A program made the translations under genes and the position numbers. Source: Ziziphus jujuba (Eukaryota > Streptophyta > Magnoliopsida > Rosales > Rhamnaceae). Taken from it: 64,000 bases of DNA. The stretch's first letter is position 1, and the number at the start of each line of letters is the position of its first letter. Shown piece after piece: positions 35,926 to 48,002 of the stretch. Location: the NCBI RefSeq assembly GCF_031755915.1, contig NC_083384.1:25623001-25687000 (forward strand), in the 5' to 3' direction. A model generated the notes under the pieces. It was not told the DNA's origin. It was given only the letters and a program-made list of their open reading frames with translations, and made no database searches.

Positions 35926-36556
35926 TACACCTGGCAATTTGTGTTCATGGGTCGTGTTCATGTTAACCCGTTTAATAATTGTATCAAAAATGCCTAACCC
36001 GAACACGTCCCATTTATTAATCGTGTCAGGTACCTAAAACACTAACTCGATCCATTTATAAATAGGTCAATACAACATGATCCGTTTAATATGATTACTT
36101 TAACGGGTCGTGTTGACCTATTAATCTGTTAACCTGAAATTGATCCGTTAACCCGAAAATTAACCTATTAACTTGAAAATTGACCTATTTATTTTTGTTT
36201 TATTAAAGATTTATTTTTTATCTTTAAAAAATTAATAATAGAACATTGTTTTTATAAATTTTTAAATTTATAATATTTTTTAGTTATTAAATATTATATT
36301 ATGGATAAAATTATAATCTAAATGGGTTGTAATAGGTATATAATCGTATCGGGTTGAAATTGACATGTTTAATAAATGGGTCATAATGGGTCAATTTCGA
36401 GTCAAGTGGGTCAACCTGAAAATGACACGATTAATAATCGTGTTAAACGGATTGATCCGATTATGATCCAAACCTATTTATGATAAACCTAAACCCATTT
36501 ATTCCGTATCATTTTCGAGTCGTGTCATCGTGTCATGACCTAGATTGCCACCTCTA
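35926..36556. mobile_element. hAT-type MITE nested in the Gypsy 5' LTR
   Basis: Ends TACACCTGGCAAT and, read inward, TAGAGGTGGCAAT. A perfect 8-bp duplication GTTCCTGG lies at 35918-35925 and 36557-36564. The 631-bp interior is rich in alternating AACCCG and CGGGT-type blocks in both orientations and has no open frame. Confidence 0.9.
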
Positions 36557-36946
36557 GTTCCTGGAGGTTATTATGACTTATTGGAAGGTTCAATTTTATA
36601 AAATTAGCTCTAGGTTGAAACTCCAATTGTGGGTACTAGAGCCAAAGGGTTTGTAATATAATTAGATTCCCTCAATGTCTAATTTTTGTAATCTTAGAGT
36701 TGTTGAGTTAATTTTGAGATATTTAATGCTTACCAATGTCCTTAATTTAATTTTTGAAAGCCTAAAAAATATTTAATTATATTTTAGACTCTTGTACAAA
36801 ATTTGTAGGTGACCTTATAAGAGAGCAAGCGTAATCATCGATAGTATCTATGAGTTGAACTATTTTTAAAAATATTTTGGACGTTTCTGAATGTTAATTT
36901 CATGTTTTGAATCCACATGTAAATTTTAAGTAATTCTAAGTATATA

Positions 36947-36950
<4 letters not shown>

Positions 36951-36999
<49 letters not shown>
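36951..36999. repeat. (TA)n microsatellite
   Basis: About 24 uninterrupted TA units, the longest in the window. Confidence 0.95.
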
Positions 37000-37007
<8 letters not shown>

Positions 37008-38614
37008 GTTATAATTTCTTGTGATTTTTATCAAGATTTTAAATAGATTCAGTTTGATTCATTCACGGTGAACTTATGAACCTTGCTATTTAAATGTTTT
37101 GATACTTCAATTGATGCTTTAGTCCAATAGTTATTCACTAAAATGGAAGTCATTGGTTTTGGGAAAGCAAGATTGGAAATGTATTTTAATTTTAATTCTG
37201 CTTAAATTTTTTAAGTTTGAAAGTGATTAAAAATGATTTATAAGTCATATATTTGCATTGGTTGGTGTTTATGTTACATAGACATATGGTTTTAGCATGA
37301 AATGAGCATTTAGAATTCTTAAGATATTTATCGAAGATTTGTGGTTTATAAAATCAAATAGTGAAATATTTAAATAAGTAGTTTGACTACTTGATAACAA
37401 ATTATGTTTATAGTTTGATATTTGTTGGAAATAGAAATGTATGGTTATGGAAATAATGGTTATGAATACTATACTGTTAGGTTTTAAATAAATGTACCGT
37501 ATAATACCAGTGTCTTTGTTTGATTATTATTTAGTGTGCAGGTTTTTGTCATCCTATGAGTAGTCAAAATATAAGAGAATGGTGATTGAGTTTTCTATTA
37601 TTCTTTTAGAGTGATGATTGAGTTGTGTGTTAAAGGATGATAGGCTTGCCGGAATGCTTTTAGGATTTTAAAGTGTTTGATGGTATTCTGGGACAACGTG
37701 CACTGCCTAACAACACTAAATATATAATATAGTACACTATCTGTTTTCAGATCTATTCATAATTTTACACTAAATATATGATATAGTACACTATTTTTTT
37801 TTTTTTAGATCTATTCATAATTTTACTATGTTTTCATAATAATTTTTATGAATAGATTTATATTGTTTATGCCTAGTACTAAATTTATGCTTGAGTTTGA
37901 TTATGATGTTTTAAATTTTTTATCGTGAAATATGTATTTTATAATAATTATTAGAGTATAAGATGGGGTTTGTGCAATGATTTTTAAAAGTGAAACTTTA
38001 AGTTGGGATTTGTGAAATGATTTTTAGAAGTAAAACTTTTCAAAAGAATGTTAATGTAAGATATTGAGAGAATGCTTTGCCATGAATAAATTATTATTTT
38101 CTTATGGTACCACACCACTTATTCTTTATCTCAAATTTTATTATTTTTAATTCATTCTTCTAGATCTAGATAGCTAGCAAGTAGTCTTCCTCATGCATTA
38201 TCAGTTTAGCTCTTTGCCCACATTAGCATTATTTAGCTTCCGTTATACTTCTATCTTATTTATTTAGAAATTTGAATCATTTGCATAACTTAAATTTATA
38301 AATCACTCTTATCATGCTTCGACAAAAATTACGAGCTTTGTAATGACCGTAATTATGACTCTATGGTATTAAACCTGTAGTATTATTTCAGTTGTCGTAA
38401 TGGTCATTGATGTTAAGTTGTAGTATGTGACTTGCATTTTGCTGTGGATTTATCTATATATTTGATATTGCTGTTTTATTTACTTATATTTTGGGTTGTT
38501 TAAGGTTTTAGGTGAGGTTTCGTCAGGTTTTTTCATAATGTTTGCTTGGCTAGATTTCCCTAAAAAGGCTTCTCGAGGTTCTTAAAGGTAATCCTAGGGT
38601 AGGTCTTGTTAGCT

Positions 38615-38626
38615 TAATATTAAAGC
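38615..38626 (+). promoter_or_regulatory. degenerate primer-binding site
   Basis: TAATATTAAAGC, followed by TTTAGTTT, aligns with TGGTATCAGAGC at 8 of 12 bases directly after the 5' LTR end. Confidence 0.4.
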
Positions 38627-38809
38627 TTTAGTTTTAAATTCCTTGGTTGTTGTGCATTATTGTACACCTTATCCTATGTTCGTTTTCCTTTCCTACCTTT
38701 CTTTAAATAATTACTCATACTTTCTTTAAATTAATCGTACTTTCTTATTCCTTCATATCATTTTACCTTCAATTATGCCGCCCTAATGTGATAAACTTAA
38801 TACTAATCA

Positions 38810-39400
38810 AGACCTAGCTAAAAGCTTTGAAAAGCCAATTTTATGGGAATGGTGTTGTTGATTGCATAGCTTAGGCCTTCAGCAAATATGGTCAACTTAG
38901 ATTTAGTTGAGCAAGCTAGAGGATTAGGTGTTGCAAGTTTCATTGGTTAGTTGAGTGAATGACCTAGACATAGATTCCATTCACTATGTAGCTCACGTGG
39001 TAGATTCTATTCTAGAATTTGCTATGTTGGTGAAGGATGCTCCCTTTATAGACAGATTGGTTACTTTAAGAGAGAGTATCTTTTCTTAGTATCCAAAAAT
39101 GTTAGAGCTTTTGAATTTGATATTTCTTATCAATAGGTTTATGGAGCTGGGAGATAGGGTACTTAGAGATTAGGACATTAATTAGTAAGTAGTGATGACA
39201 AGCTCTATCGAAGTTCATTGTTTGGAGCCGATTTTCAATATGCATGTAGCCTATGATTTTATCGTAGTGGGACATGTCAATGATAAAATATATGCTTCAC
39301 TTGCGAACAATTAGGACATTATAGGAAAGACATCCTTACCTAATAAAATAGGATGCTTAGACTCCTACAGATGAGGATATTGGTATGACTCTTATTCATT
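38810..39400 (+). pseudogene. gag relic with zinc knuckle
   Basis: At 39293-39334 the codons read CFTCEQLGHYRKDI, a CX2CX4HX4C knuckle whose last Cys has become Ile. The rest of gag between 38810 and 39290 is too decayed to follow. Confidence 0.6.
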
Positions 39401-40762
39401 ATATCTATCCTCATATTCTTATTGTTTCACAATTATTCATTCTTCTGTATCATATAACTTATTGACACATGTGAGAAAGAACCTTAGAATCACCTAGGCC
39501 GAATCATGTGTGGTAAGGGAGTGAAATTATCAATGGTATTTAGGAGATTAAGGTGGTTTAGTTTCCTTAAGAACCTTCAAGCTGATATGCTACCTTGGAG
39601 GATGGTTGTTGGGATTTATAAATTGGTTTTGTTCTTGAGCATGTTACTTTCTTAGAAATTAAAATTTGATATTTGAACCTGGTGTAGATCAAGAGTGATT
39701 GATGCTTTTTGGTGTTATTTAATCTTTTAAGTTGCTCTTGATTTGTGAAATATAAAAAGATCTTAAAGATAGGGTGGATGCTTTTCGATAGTATAAGAAT
39801 GTAGCATCAGTTTTTTAGTATTTGATTGGGATATTAGGATTAAGACTTGAATTCTTTGTTGCTTGAAGAATTAATTTTTAGAGTTTGTTTGCAATTAGGA
39901 GGAATTTCAATTTTCTTAAGAATGATAATGGGATTATGACAGAGTTTGGACTTAATCTTTTGAACTTTTATTCCCATTCTTGCTTTTACTTTAGCAGTTG
40001 TTTGTATCTTTTTATGACTTGTTGGTTGACAATCTAGAGAATTATTTTATGCGTTATAACATATTAAAGCTTCCAATTAGAATAAATGTAAGAATTTTAA
40101 ATTCATGATTTTGATGAAGTAGTGCAAAGAGCTTTTGTTGTTTGGTGTTTGGATAATTAAAAAATAAATGAGGAATACGGATCTTATGCTTGAAAGTACT
40201 AAAAGTTATGGTAAAAGGCAAGAAGAATACTTGACAAGTTTACTAGTGGAGGTAGGATGTTACAAATAATCTCAATTTTATCTTTGTATTCAATTTTATC
40301 TTTGTACCACTAGTATTTTGTTTTGGAATATTAGATTTAAGTTCTAAATTTTCTTCTTGGCTTGATAGTTTGATTGTTAGAGTTAGCTAAAATTTGGGAT
40401 AGTTGTGGATCATGCAAGAGTGATCATAGTGGTTACAATATAATTTTAGAACCAATCTTTGGAATATAAGTTTTTATACAATTTGTTTTTAGAGTTTGAT
40501 AGTAATTTCTTATTAGTGTTAAGATTTTTGTGGATTTTATTGGTTGATCATTTAATCAAAATTTGTTCTTATTTTGGGATTATATGTGAAGGCTTTGGAA
40601 ATGGGACTTTAGAAATTGTTTTGTGCTGTTGTTGTGGTACTTTTATGGAATCTTAAAATGTCATCCCTTGTAGGCTTAGAAATGGAATCATTTTACTTAG
40701 TCGCACTAATGTTCTCTAAGTTTGAGTTATGGCCAAGATATCATTAGTTAAGGATTAAAGAA

Positions 40763-41520
40763 ATGGATATTCCTAAGGTAGAATTCAGTACTAGACTTGG
40801 GCATTATGAGTTTTCGGTGATGTCTATTAGACTCACCAATAGCCCTGCAACGAGGAATGGCAATTTGCTCCGCACAACCCGATCCCCACGGTGTACCTCC
40901 CCTAACGGGGCTGTTTTTTCCCGAAAAATGGGGATTATGGGATGGGCTCGAGGCAAAGGTTTAAAACCCGAATGAGGGATGGGTTGGGGACGGGTTGAGG
41001 TCTAGGAATAAACACTCGGCCCCTAAACCGGCCTGGTATATATATTTAATTATTTTTTTAATTTTTTTCTAGTTTCATTTATGTAAAACATCATTTCCTT
41101 CTTTTCTTACAAGCTCCAACACTAAGCCCTCAAATTTGACTGTCAACATCAATGTATTTTATTATATTTTTGTTTCATTTTAGTCACTTTATTTATATTT
41201 TATTCATAAAAAAATAATATAAATTTTCAAAAAAAAAATTATATGAATAATAAAAAAAAAAGGCTGGTAAAACAGCCTGCCCCGTCCCCGATTGGGGAAT
41301 CCCTATCCCCGCCCTGCCTATAAAGAAACAGGAAAACCTACCGGGACGGGATAGAAAATTCCCCAAGGGGACAGGGATGGGATTTAAAAGCTGGCCTCGC
41401 CCCGTCCCGTTGGCATTCCTACCTGCAACAGGTTTTGATTTAATGAGCCAGGTTTTTTTCATCATTTCTTGGTTTGGTTTTTCATTGTCTTTATAAGTGA
41501 CATTTTGGTATACCCAAGGA
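40763..41520 (+). pseudogene. reverse transcriptase relic interrupted by a hAT element
   Basis: Before the insertion, 40763-40851 encodes [18 protein letters not shown], the block preceding the catalytic motif in Gypsy RT. After it, 41430-41520 resumes with FDLMSQVF and, in another frame, FIVFISDILVY. Functional elements have FIDDIL there, so one catalytic Asp is now Ser, and a frameshift separates the two blocks. The RNase H and connection regions after 41520 appear deleted. Confidence 0.75.
40852..41421. mobile_element. hAT-type MITE inserted in the RT relic
   Basis: Ends GAGGAATGGCAATT and, read inward, TAGGAATGCCAACG, with a perfect 8-bp duplication CCTGCAAC at 40844-40851 and 41422-41429. 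The 570-bp interior has GC-rich inverted blocks (CCCCGTCCC, GGGGACGGG) and no coding capacity. The GC-rich ends stand out sharply from the AT-rich host. Confidence 0.92.
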
Positions 41521-41639
41521 AAGAAGTAAACCATGATGCATATGGTAATGATACTCATGTGGATGATCAGGAAATTAAAAGCTATGTTGGATTAGGAACA
41601 ACTCACTATAATGATTGAAGTATCACTGGGCCATAGAAA

Positions 41640-42560
41640 TGTTCCCTAAAATTGGAGAACTCTTTTTGAATAACATAGTAAGTTCACATGGGTTGCCGAT
41701 ATCGACTATGTTAGATAAAGATACATAATTCACTTTGAGATTTTGGCGGAATTAAGGGATGAACTAGGTGCCCAGTTGAATGTTACTATCACTTTCATCC
41801 TTAATCAGATGGACAATTTGAGAGGACTATCTAGACTTTGGAAGACATGTTTAAGTTTAGTGTACGATAATTCAAGGGAAATTGGAACGAGCATTTATCT
41901 CTTATGAAGTTCACCTACATCAATAATTTTCACCCAAGCATTGAAATCTTACCTTTTAGGTATTGTATGGAAAAAAATGCAAAACTCCTTTTGTATAATG
42001 AAGTAGGCGAAAGAAAGCTCATAGGTTTTGACTCTGTGCAATTGATGGTGGACAAGGTCAACATCATTCGAAATAGGTTGGAGGCAGCATAGAACAGATA
42101 GAAGAGTTATATGGATGTGTGAGATAAGGACCTCAAGTTCGAGTTTAGTGATTATGTGTTTCTGAAGCTCTCTATTTGGATGTGATATGCTTCGGAAAGC
42201 TAGAAAAACTAAGTCTTCACTACATTGGACTATATGAGAACAGTTGAGAGGATAAGCCAATGGCCTATAGGCTATATTTGTGAGAGAGACTTTCTCAATT
42301 TCATGATGTGCTCCATGTCTCTATGTTTCATAAGAATTTATCAGACACATCACATGTATTAAAAGCACCAGAAATTGAGTTAAGAGACGATCTATCTAAT
42401 GAGGAGCAACTAATGTAGATGTTGGATTAGAAAAAGCTAGAGCTTTGCAACAAGATTATTTCTTTGGTGAATGTCATTTAGAGAAATCATTAAGCAGAAG
42501 AAGCAACTTGGGAACAGGAGGATCGCATATAGAATTAGCATCCTTACCTGTTCCAATAGC
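41640..42560 (+). pseudogene. integrase and chromodomain-tail relic
   Basis: Translation in shifting frames shows an integrase core stretch (IVSSHGLPISTMLDKDT, then RFW) near 41665-41745. The best block, 41904-42092, contains YNEVGERKLIGFDSVQLMVD and KVNIIRNRLEAA. Later EEATWEQEDRI at about 42495-42530 matches the chromodomain-like tail typical of chromoviruses. Many stops break it. Confidence 0.75.
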
Positions 42561-42591
42561 AAGGTATAAATTTTGAGAATGAAATTTTCAT

Positions 42592-42830
42592 AAGGGGATA
42601 GGTTCTAACAATCCATATTGTGAATTGATCAAAATTTTAAATAACCAAGTTTGACAAGGTTTTTGACCTACTAGACCACATACAAATTCTAGGGTTGAGA
42701 TTTCGAATGGTCAAGCTTTGATTTTGAACAATATAGCATTGCGTAAAGCTTCTCAACATGAGTTTACAAAATTGTGGCATTGACTAATTCTTAATCACAA
42801 TTTAAAAGTTGTCTGAGAACAATGCTAACC
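42592..42830 (+). repeat. polypurine tract and truncated 3' LTR
   Basis: TTTTGAGAATGAAATTTTCA then AAGGGGATAGG is the conserved pre-LTR context of this Gypsy group. The LTR starts near 42604 (TCTAACAATCC). GTAAAGCTTCTCAACAT and TTTAAAAGTTGT match the first 200 bp of the 5' LTR. The homology stops near 42830, so the 3' LTR is truncated. Confidence 0.6.
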
Positions 42831-45185
42831 AAAGATATTCTAATGTTTAAGGAAGAACAATGCTTGAAAATTGATAACAAAGTGAATGTTTTATTATGTA
42901 CTTATTTTAGCCCATATTTATATAGCATTTAGGAAGTTAATCCTAATTTGATTTAGATTCCTAGTTGTTAAACTAGACTAGATAGTCTTCGTTGTTTTGG
43001 TACCATGCCAAAATGCTCGTCCAAGACATACAGTTTTTAACCGTCACAAAATCCATGGTTATCAATTTCATAGCAATTCCTTGTCATCATATAAAGCTTG
43101 CTTTAGATGATGATCACAAAGGTTGGTTGTCATCTTAAATGGAAACAATATCCAAGACGGTTAAACTATTAGTCGTCGTTTAAAGTTTGTTTGACCAAGT
43201 TAAATTAATTGCATGACTGTAACACATTGGTTTTTTGCTAGTCATCTTCTTATGTTAAACATAAAGTGTAAATGGACCAATGTGTAAGAAATTTATAAGT
43301 TGAAGATCTAACATGGTAGGTTTTAAAAGAGATGGTTTAAATTGCAAAACCTTGAAACTAAATAATAGAATAATGTAATTAACTTGAAAAACGAAAAAAT
43401 AAAATTAAAGAACGTTTGGTATGCATAAGCAGTAATTGCCTCCCCTTCTCTGAAGGTTTCCAAAGATGGAAGATAACTCTTTCAAGTTTGGAAAATTACA
43501 GAGACCTCTCGTACCATCCAATCTCATCTAAAAAGTTATGCTCTCTTCTACATGTCACTTGAAAAGTACCATAGTATCCTCACTTTTGTTATTTATTGGA
43601 AAGAGTAATTTTTTTGACTGATTGTAATAAAAATTTTGAAATATAATAATATTTTTTGAAATAGCCATGTGGGACCCACATAATAATAATAGTATTTGTT
43701 AATATAATAATATGTTTTTAAAAATTAATCATTTTTTATTTTTAATATAATTTACATTAAAATAATACTTATTATTAGCAAAAAAAATTAAATAGATATT
43801 TAATAATTTTAATAAAGATTTAATAAAGATGAAGCACAATTTGGACAAAAAATTTAATGAAGATTTTCTCTCCTTTCTATCTCTTTCTACATCGCTCTCT
43901 CTCTCTCTCTCTCTTCCTTCTCCATCCAAAACCTAGAAAGCTCTTTTGTTTCACTTTTTCTTCTACACCATAAATTTTTTTTATCTCTTTTAACGCCATG
44001 ATGCATTTTTCTCTCTTCTTTCTCTCCTTTCTCTCTCCTCCCTTTCTCTCTGTTGCTATCTTCTCTTTCTATGGACTTCTTTGTCTTTCCTTTATCTTGA
44101 TCTCTCTCTCTTTCTATCTCTCTCTCTCTCTCTCTCTCTCCTCCCTTCAAAATTTCCAATCCTAATTTTGTCATTATAAAATTACAAGCTAGTTCTCAAT
44201 CTTCTGAATTTCAGACATTGTAGTTTTATCAAATTCTTAAAAATCTCTCTCTCTCATTACATAGACAAATACAAAATTTTGTATAATTAAAATAAAATAG
44301 AAAAACCAAATATTGTGGTAGTTCAAAAAAGGAAAAAAAAAAAAACATAAAACAAAAATTACAAAGCCTGGCTTTTGAATTCCAAGTGAGATGGGTATGG
44401 AAGGCTTTCTCCCTCTCTTTCTCTTTGGATTCCACACAAACCCAAACACTTAAAATTTTTTTGAGAATTATAGAGATCAAAATTTTTTTGATTTGCAGTA
44501 AAAGGAAAAAAAGAAAGGAAAAAAGAACGAGAGAAGTTTTTTAGGATGAGAGAGAGATGAAGGAGAGAGAAAGAGATAAATAATTTTTATTTTTAAAAAA
44601 TATTATTTGTTACCATTTATTAATAATTATTAATAAAATTTATATGATAATTAATAATTTAAATAATTATCATTAAAAATTTATTTTAAAAATTTTAAAA
44701 AAAATTATATAATTAAATATTTTTAATTAAAAATTATCATATAAATCAGTGATTGTCATAATAAATAACAATTTTTTTTTTATATTTTATTTAATAAATT
44801 ATATTTGACAATTAAGGAGAGAAAGAAAAATATATATATATTTGAGGAAAGCGACGAAAGAATAAAATAAAAAAATAATCATATTTTAATCAAACTGACA
44901 TATGGGCTCATGTTTAAATGTACAAAAATATTTAGATACCCATGTAGATTTAAGTTTAACTTAGAAATGTTGACGATAGGGAGATACAATTTAGTAAAAC
45001 CTTAGAGTACAGTGTAATTATCCCACACCTCAAGGAAGAAGATCCAATTATCCCTATGCATAATGATTATTTATAATAAATGTACATTTAAGCTTTTGTT
45101 TTTATTCACAATAAAGGTGGAGAAAGATGAAGATGCAACAAGAAGTTAAAGTGTGCAAAGGATTTACAATCCTAAAAAAAAAAAA
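42831..45185. other. AT-rich region with CT/GA-rich tracts
   Basis: No gene is seen. 43867-44160 is a pyrimidine-rich stretch with CTCTCT runs, and 44490-44580 is purine-rich (GAGAGA runs), so the two could pair. Frames through them are low-complexity RERE-type translations. 42850-43250 resembles a worn retroelement LTR on the minus strand, but no boundary is found. Confidence 0.5.
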
Positions 45186-45190
45186 AAAAA

Positions 45191-45421
45191 ATCAATTAAG
45201 ATGTTGACTTAATGTGGTAAATTGTTAAAACATGGCTTTCAATAATTTGTAGTGTCACTAGCTTACTTGGTACCACCCTTTCATACAAAAATTTTTTAAT
45301 ATGCAAAATCAATTAAGATATTGATTTGATATGTAAATTATTAAAATATGGCATTGAATAATTTGGAGTGCTACTGATTGACTTGGTACTACCATTTTAT
45401 TGAAAATTTTCTCGATATGCA
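45191..45421 (+). repeat. 117-bp tandem repeat, two units
   Basis: ATCAATTAAGAT starts units at 45191 and 45308. Both continue with TTAAAA.ATGGC.TT and CTTGGTAC.ACC and end AATATGCA or GATATGCA. Confidence 0.75.
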
Positions 45422-45477
45422 TACCTATATTAGTCGGTATCTCGTTATCAAATATGTCTTACCTACTATAAAAATTA

Positions 45478-45925
45478 GGGTAGTTTACATAATTTATCCT
45501 TAAACTATGTCATGAGTAACAAGTTGATCCCAAACTATTATTATTATTATTATTATTTTATTGTTGTTGGTCTTTTAGTCTCTAAACTGGTAGAAATACA
45601 ACACCGTTGGTCCCCAGCCAATTTGTCATCCATTCTAAACTGTTAAGGTCATGTGAAAATGTAGAATAATTTACATAATTGGTCGCTAAACAATGTTGAG
45701 TTACATGCTGATATCCAAATTTTTTTTCTAGCATTTTAGTCGCTTAACATTAAATTAGTTCACGTAACCTTAACAGTTTAGAATGGATGAAAAATTAGAT
45801 AGGGACCAATGATGTTGCATTTCTACAAGTTCAAAAATTAAAATAACAAATATATATATATATATAATTTCGTTACCAACTTGTGACTCACGATATCATT
45901 TAAAAACCAATTATGTAAATTACCT
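45478..45925. mobile_element. Mutator-like hairpin MITE
   Basis: Ends GGGTAGTTTACATAATT and, read inward, AGGTAATTTACATAATT. Flanks TAAAAATTA (45469-45477) and TAAAACTTA (45926-45934) agree at eight of nine bases, fitting the 9-bp MULE duplication. The two halves are complementary almost throughout (TCCATTCTAAACTGTTAAGG is answered by its complement near 45770), so the 448-bp element can fold on itself. Confidence 0.8.
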
Positions 45926-45934
45926 TAAAACTTA

Positions 45935-47056
45935 ATCATAATTAACTTTGTTAGGTTATCTTACTGTATTATCATTTGTTATTGGTGGTGATCATCTAAC
46001 AATTATACATTAGTATTTTTTACTCAATTTAAAATCTAATTTATTTTTTTGTAAAAGTTAAAATTATGTTAAAATTTGTTATATAGTATATGCATTTAAA
46101 ATATAAAAGACAGAGGGATGTAAAGACAAAGAGAAAATGAAAAGAAATTATGGTCTTTCATATATATTATTTTTACCTAATATATCCTTATATTATATAG
46201 CAAAAGATTGGGATAATGTTAATATAAATAATGGGCTAAAACTTAGTAATAAAAAACATTTTTTCATTATTTTCTCCATATGAATTTTAGTAGTATTCAC
46301 ATATATCATAACTTTTTTATTAATTATTAAATCCCCTTAAAAATTATGATTGAAAAATTGTATTGATTATTTATATGATTTGATAGGGTTTATTTTTCAA
46401 AAATAAAATTTTATTATGTTATTAATCTATATTAAATAATTAATTAATTTTAAATCTCAACTTTTAAAATAATTCAATGATTAATAAATAAACTTTAATG
46501 TTAAAACCATATAAGCTTGACTATATATATACAGGAAATTCAAATCAAATTCATCTTGTAAAATGATTTTACTATCTAAACTTTCGTTAATAATCATTAA
46601 ATTGTTTTAATAATTGAGATATAAAAATTCATTTATGATTTATTCTATTATAAGATTTATTTTTTCTAAATAGCTATATTTTATAACAAAACTTTTAATT
46701 ATTTTGAATTCCAGGTGGACATAAACCGAATCGGTTTGGCGTGAAAACCAAATTGAATATACCTATGTATATTCTTTGTTAAAATATTTTTATTATAATT
46801 AATATATTTTTAAATATTTATGGTACATTTTAATTATATAATTTAAATTATAAATCACATTATTTTAATTAATTACAAAGAATATTTAATTTTTTGGTGC
46901 TGTGTACCTGAGATGGAACACTAGTGTAAATACTTTAAGGGGAAAATAATAATAATAATAAAAGCTAAAGTAAAAGAAGATGGGGCATATTCAGAAGTTA
47001 GAGACCCATATTCTACTAGACAGCACAGCAGTCCTCCTATTTAGAATTCCATAACA
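45935..47056. other. AT-rich upstream region of the reductase array
   Basis: No gene is seen. TTTTAAATCTCAACTTT near 46449 is mirrored by TTGAGATATAAAAATTC near 46613, resembling the inverted pair at 6181-6350. No clear TATA or polyadenylation assignment could be made. The last 60 bp before the ATG at 47057 are less AT-rich and probably include the 5' UTR. Confidence 0.5.
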
Positions 47057-47971
47057 ATGGCAGTCCAAGAAAGTTCAGATCTTGAAAGCTTTGCTCAAAA
47101 CCAGGTCCAGTCGGATCAAGATCATCTTCCTCTAGTCCTCGTGCATCGTCTTCCTTCCTTTGACATCCCACTCACGCCCCTCTTACAATCCCACTTCATC
47201 GTTCTCGATCCCCACCATTCTTCTCACTCACCGCCAAACTCCTTCCTCTACTCCCAAGCTCAGTCCGTACGTGCCCTCGTCGTCTACGGTCCCTGCCCGC
47301 TCACCGCCGACACCATTCGACTCCTACCTTCCTTGGAGCTCGTGGTTGCGACCTCCGCCGGCGTCGATCATATTGACGTCTCCGAGTGCCGCCTCCGTGG
47401 CATCACCGTCACCAATGCCGGTGATGCCTTCTCTGAGGATGTAGCTGACTATGCGGTCGCTCTGCTGGTCGGCGTTCTTCGTCGGTTAACGGCGGCTGAC
47501 CGGTATGTACGCTCTGGGCTGTGGCGATTAAACGTAGAGTACCCACTTGGGTCCAAGGTCAGTTTTTGTCTTTTTACTTTCTTGTAAAATGCCCCTTCGG
47601 CTTTTGTCTATTTATTTTTTGAAAATGTGAAAAAAAAATATATATATATATATATATGATTTTGGATGCTTTCCTTACTTATTTTTATTTTTTATTTAAT
47701 TTATTTATTTCATTATTTTTATTTTTATTTTTTTGCTGAGAGCTTTCCTTATTGATCTATGAGCACGGTTATACCAATTTTCATCATAAATTGTCCTAAT
47801 GAATCGATTTCTATAGCACTTTTATCTTTTTTCTGGATATGACAGCGGTAGAGTATGACTCTCTAAAAAGCATAAATTTATGATGGTTTAGCAAAATGAA
47901 AAGTGTGAATGTTGGACCGGGAACATATATTTTTAACAATCGCAGCTACCAGAATGAGTGAAAAACTTGCA

Positions 47972-48002
<31 letters not shown>

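Larger units (their letters stand above)
35083..38611 (+). repeat. 5' LTR of the decayed Gypsy element
   Basis: Starts TATGACAACCTGTAAC, a worn form of the TGTAACA-type border, and ends near GGGTAGGTCTTGTTA. After subtracting the nested hAT element the length is about 2.89 kb, close to the 2.76-kb solo LTR at 3260-6016. A GGTGAGT motif near 35751 matches the GGTGAGTGG of the solo LTR. Confidence 0.55.
35083..42830 (+). mobile_element. old Ty3/Gypsy chromovirus-like (Tekay/Del) element, decayed
   Basis: A long 5' LTR (35083-38611), a degenerate Met-tRNA primer site, gag zinc knuckle, RT and integrase relics, a polypurine tract and a truncated 3' LTR occur in the expected order. Many stops and frameshifts make all coding dead. 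Two hAT-type elements inserted later. Total element DNA without them is about 6.5 kb. Confidence 0.7.

Noticed and set aside
41193..41558. 121-codon minus-strand frame
   Set aside because: It spans the hAT MITE and its insertion junction, so it cannot be a conserved gene.
43729..44480. Minus-strand frames rich in Arg-Glu repeats
   Set aside because: They are translations of CT/GA-rich tracts, with no domain and no supporting gene structure.
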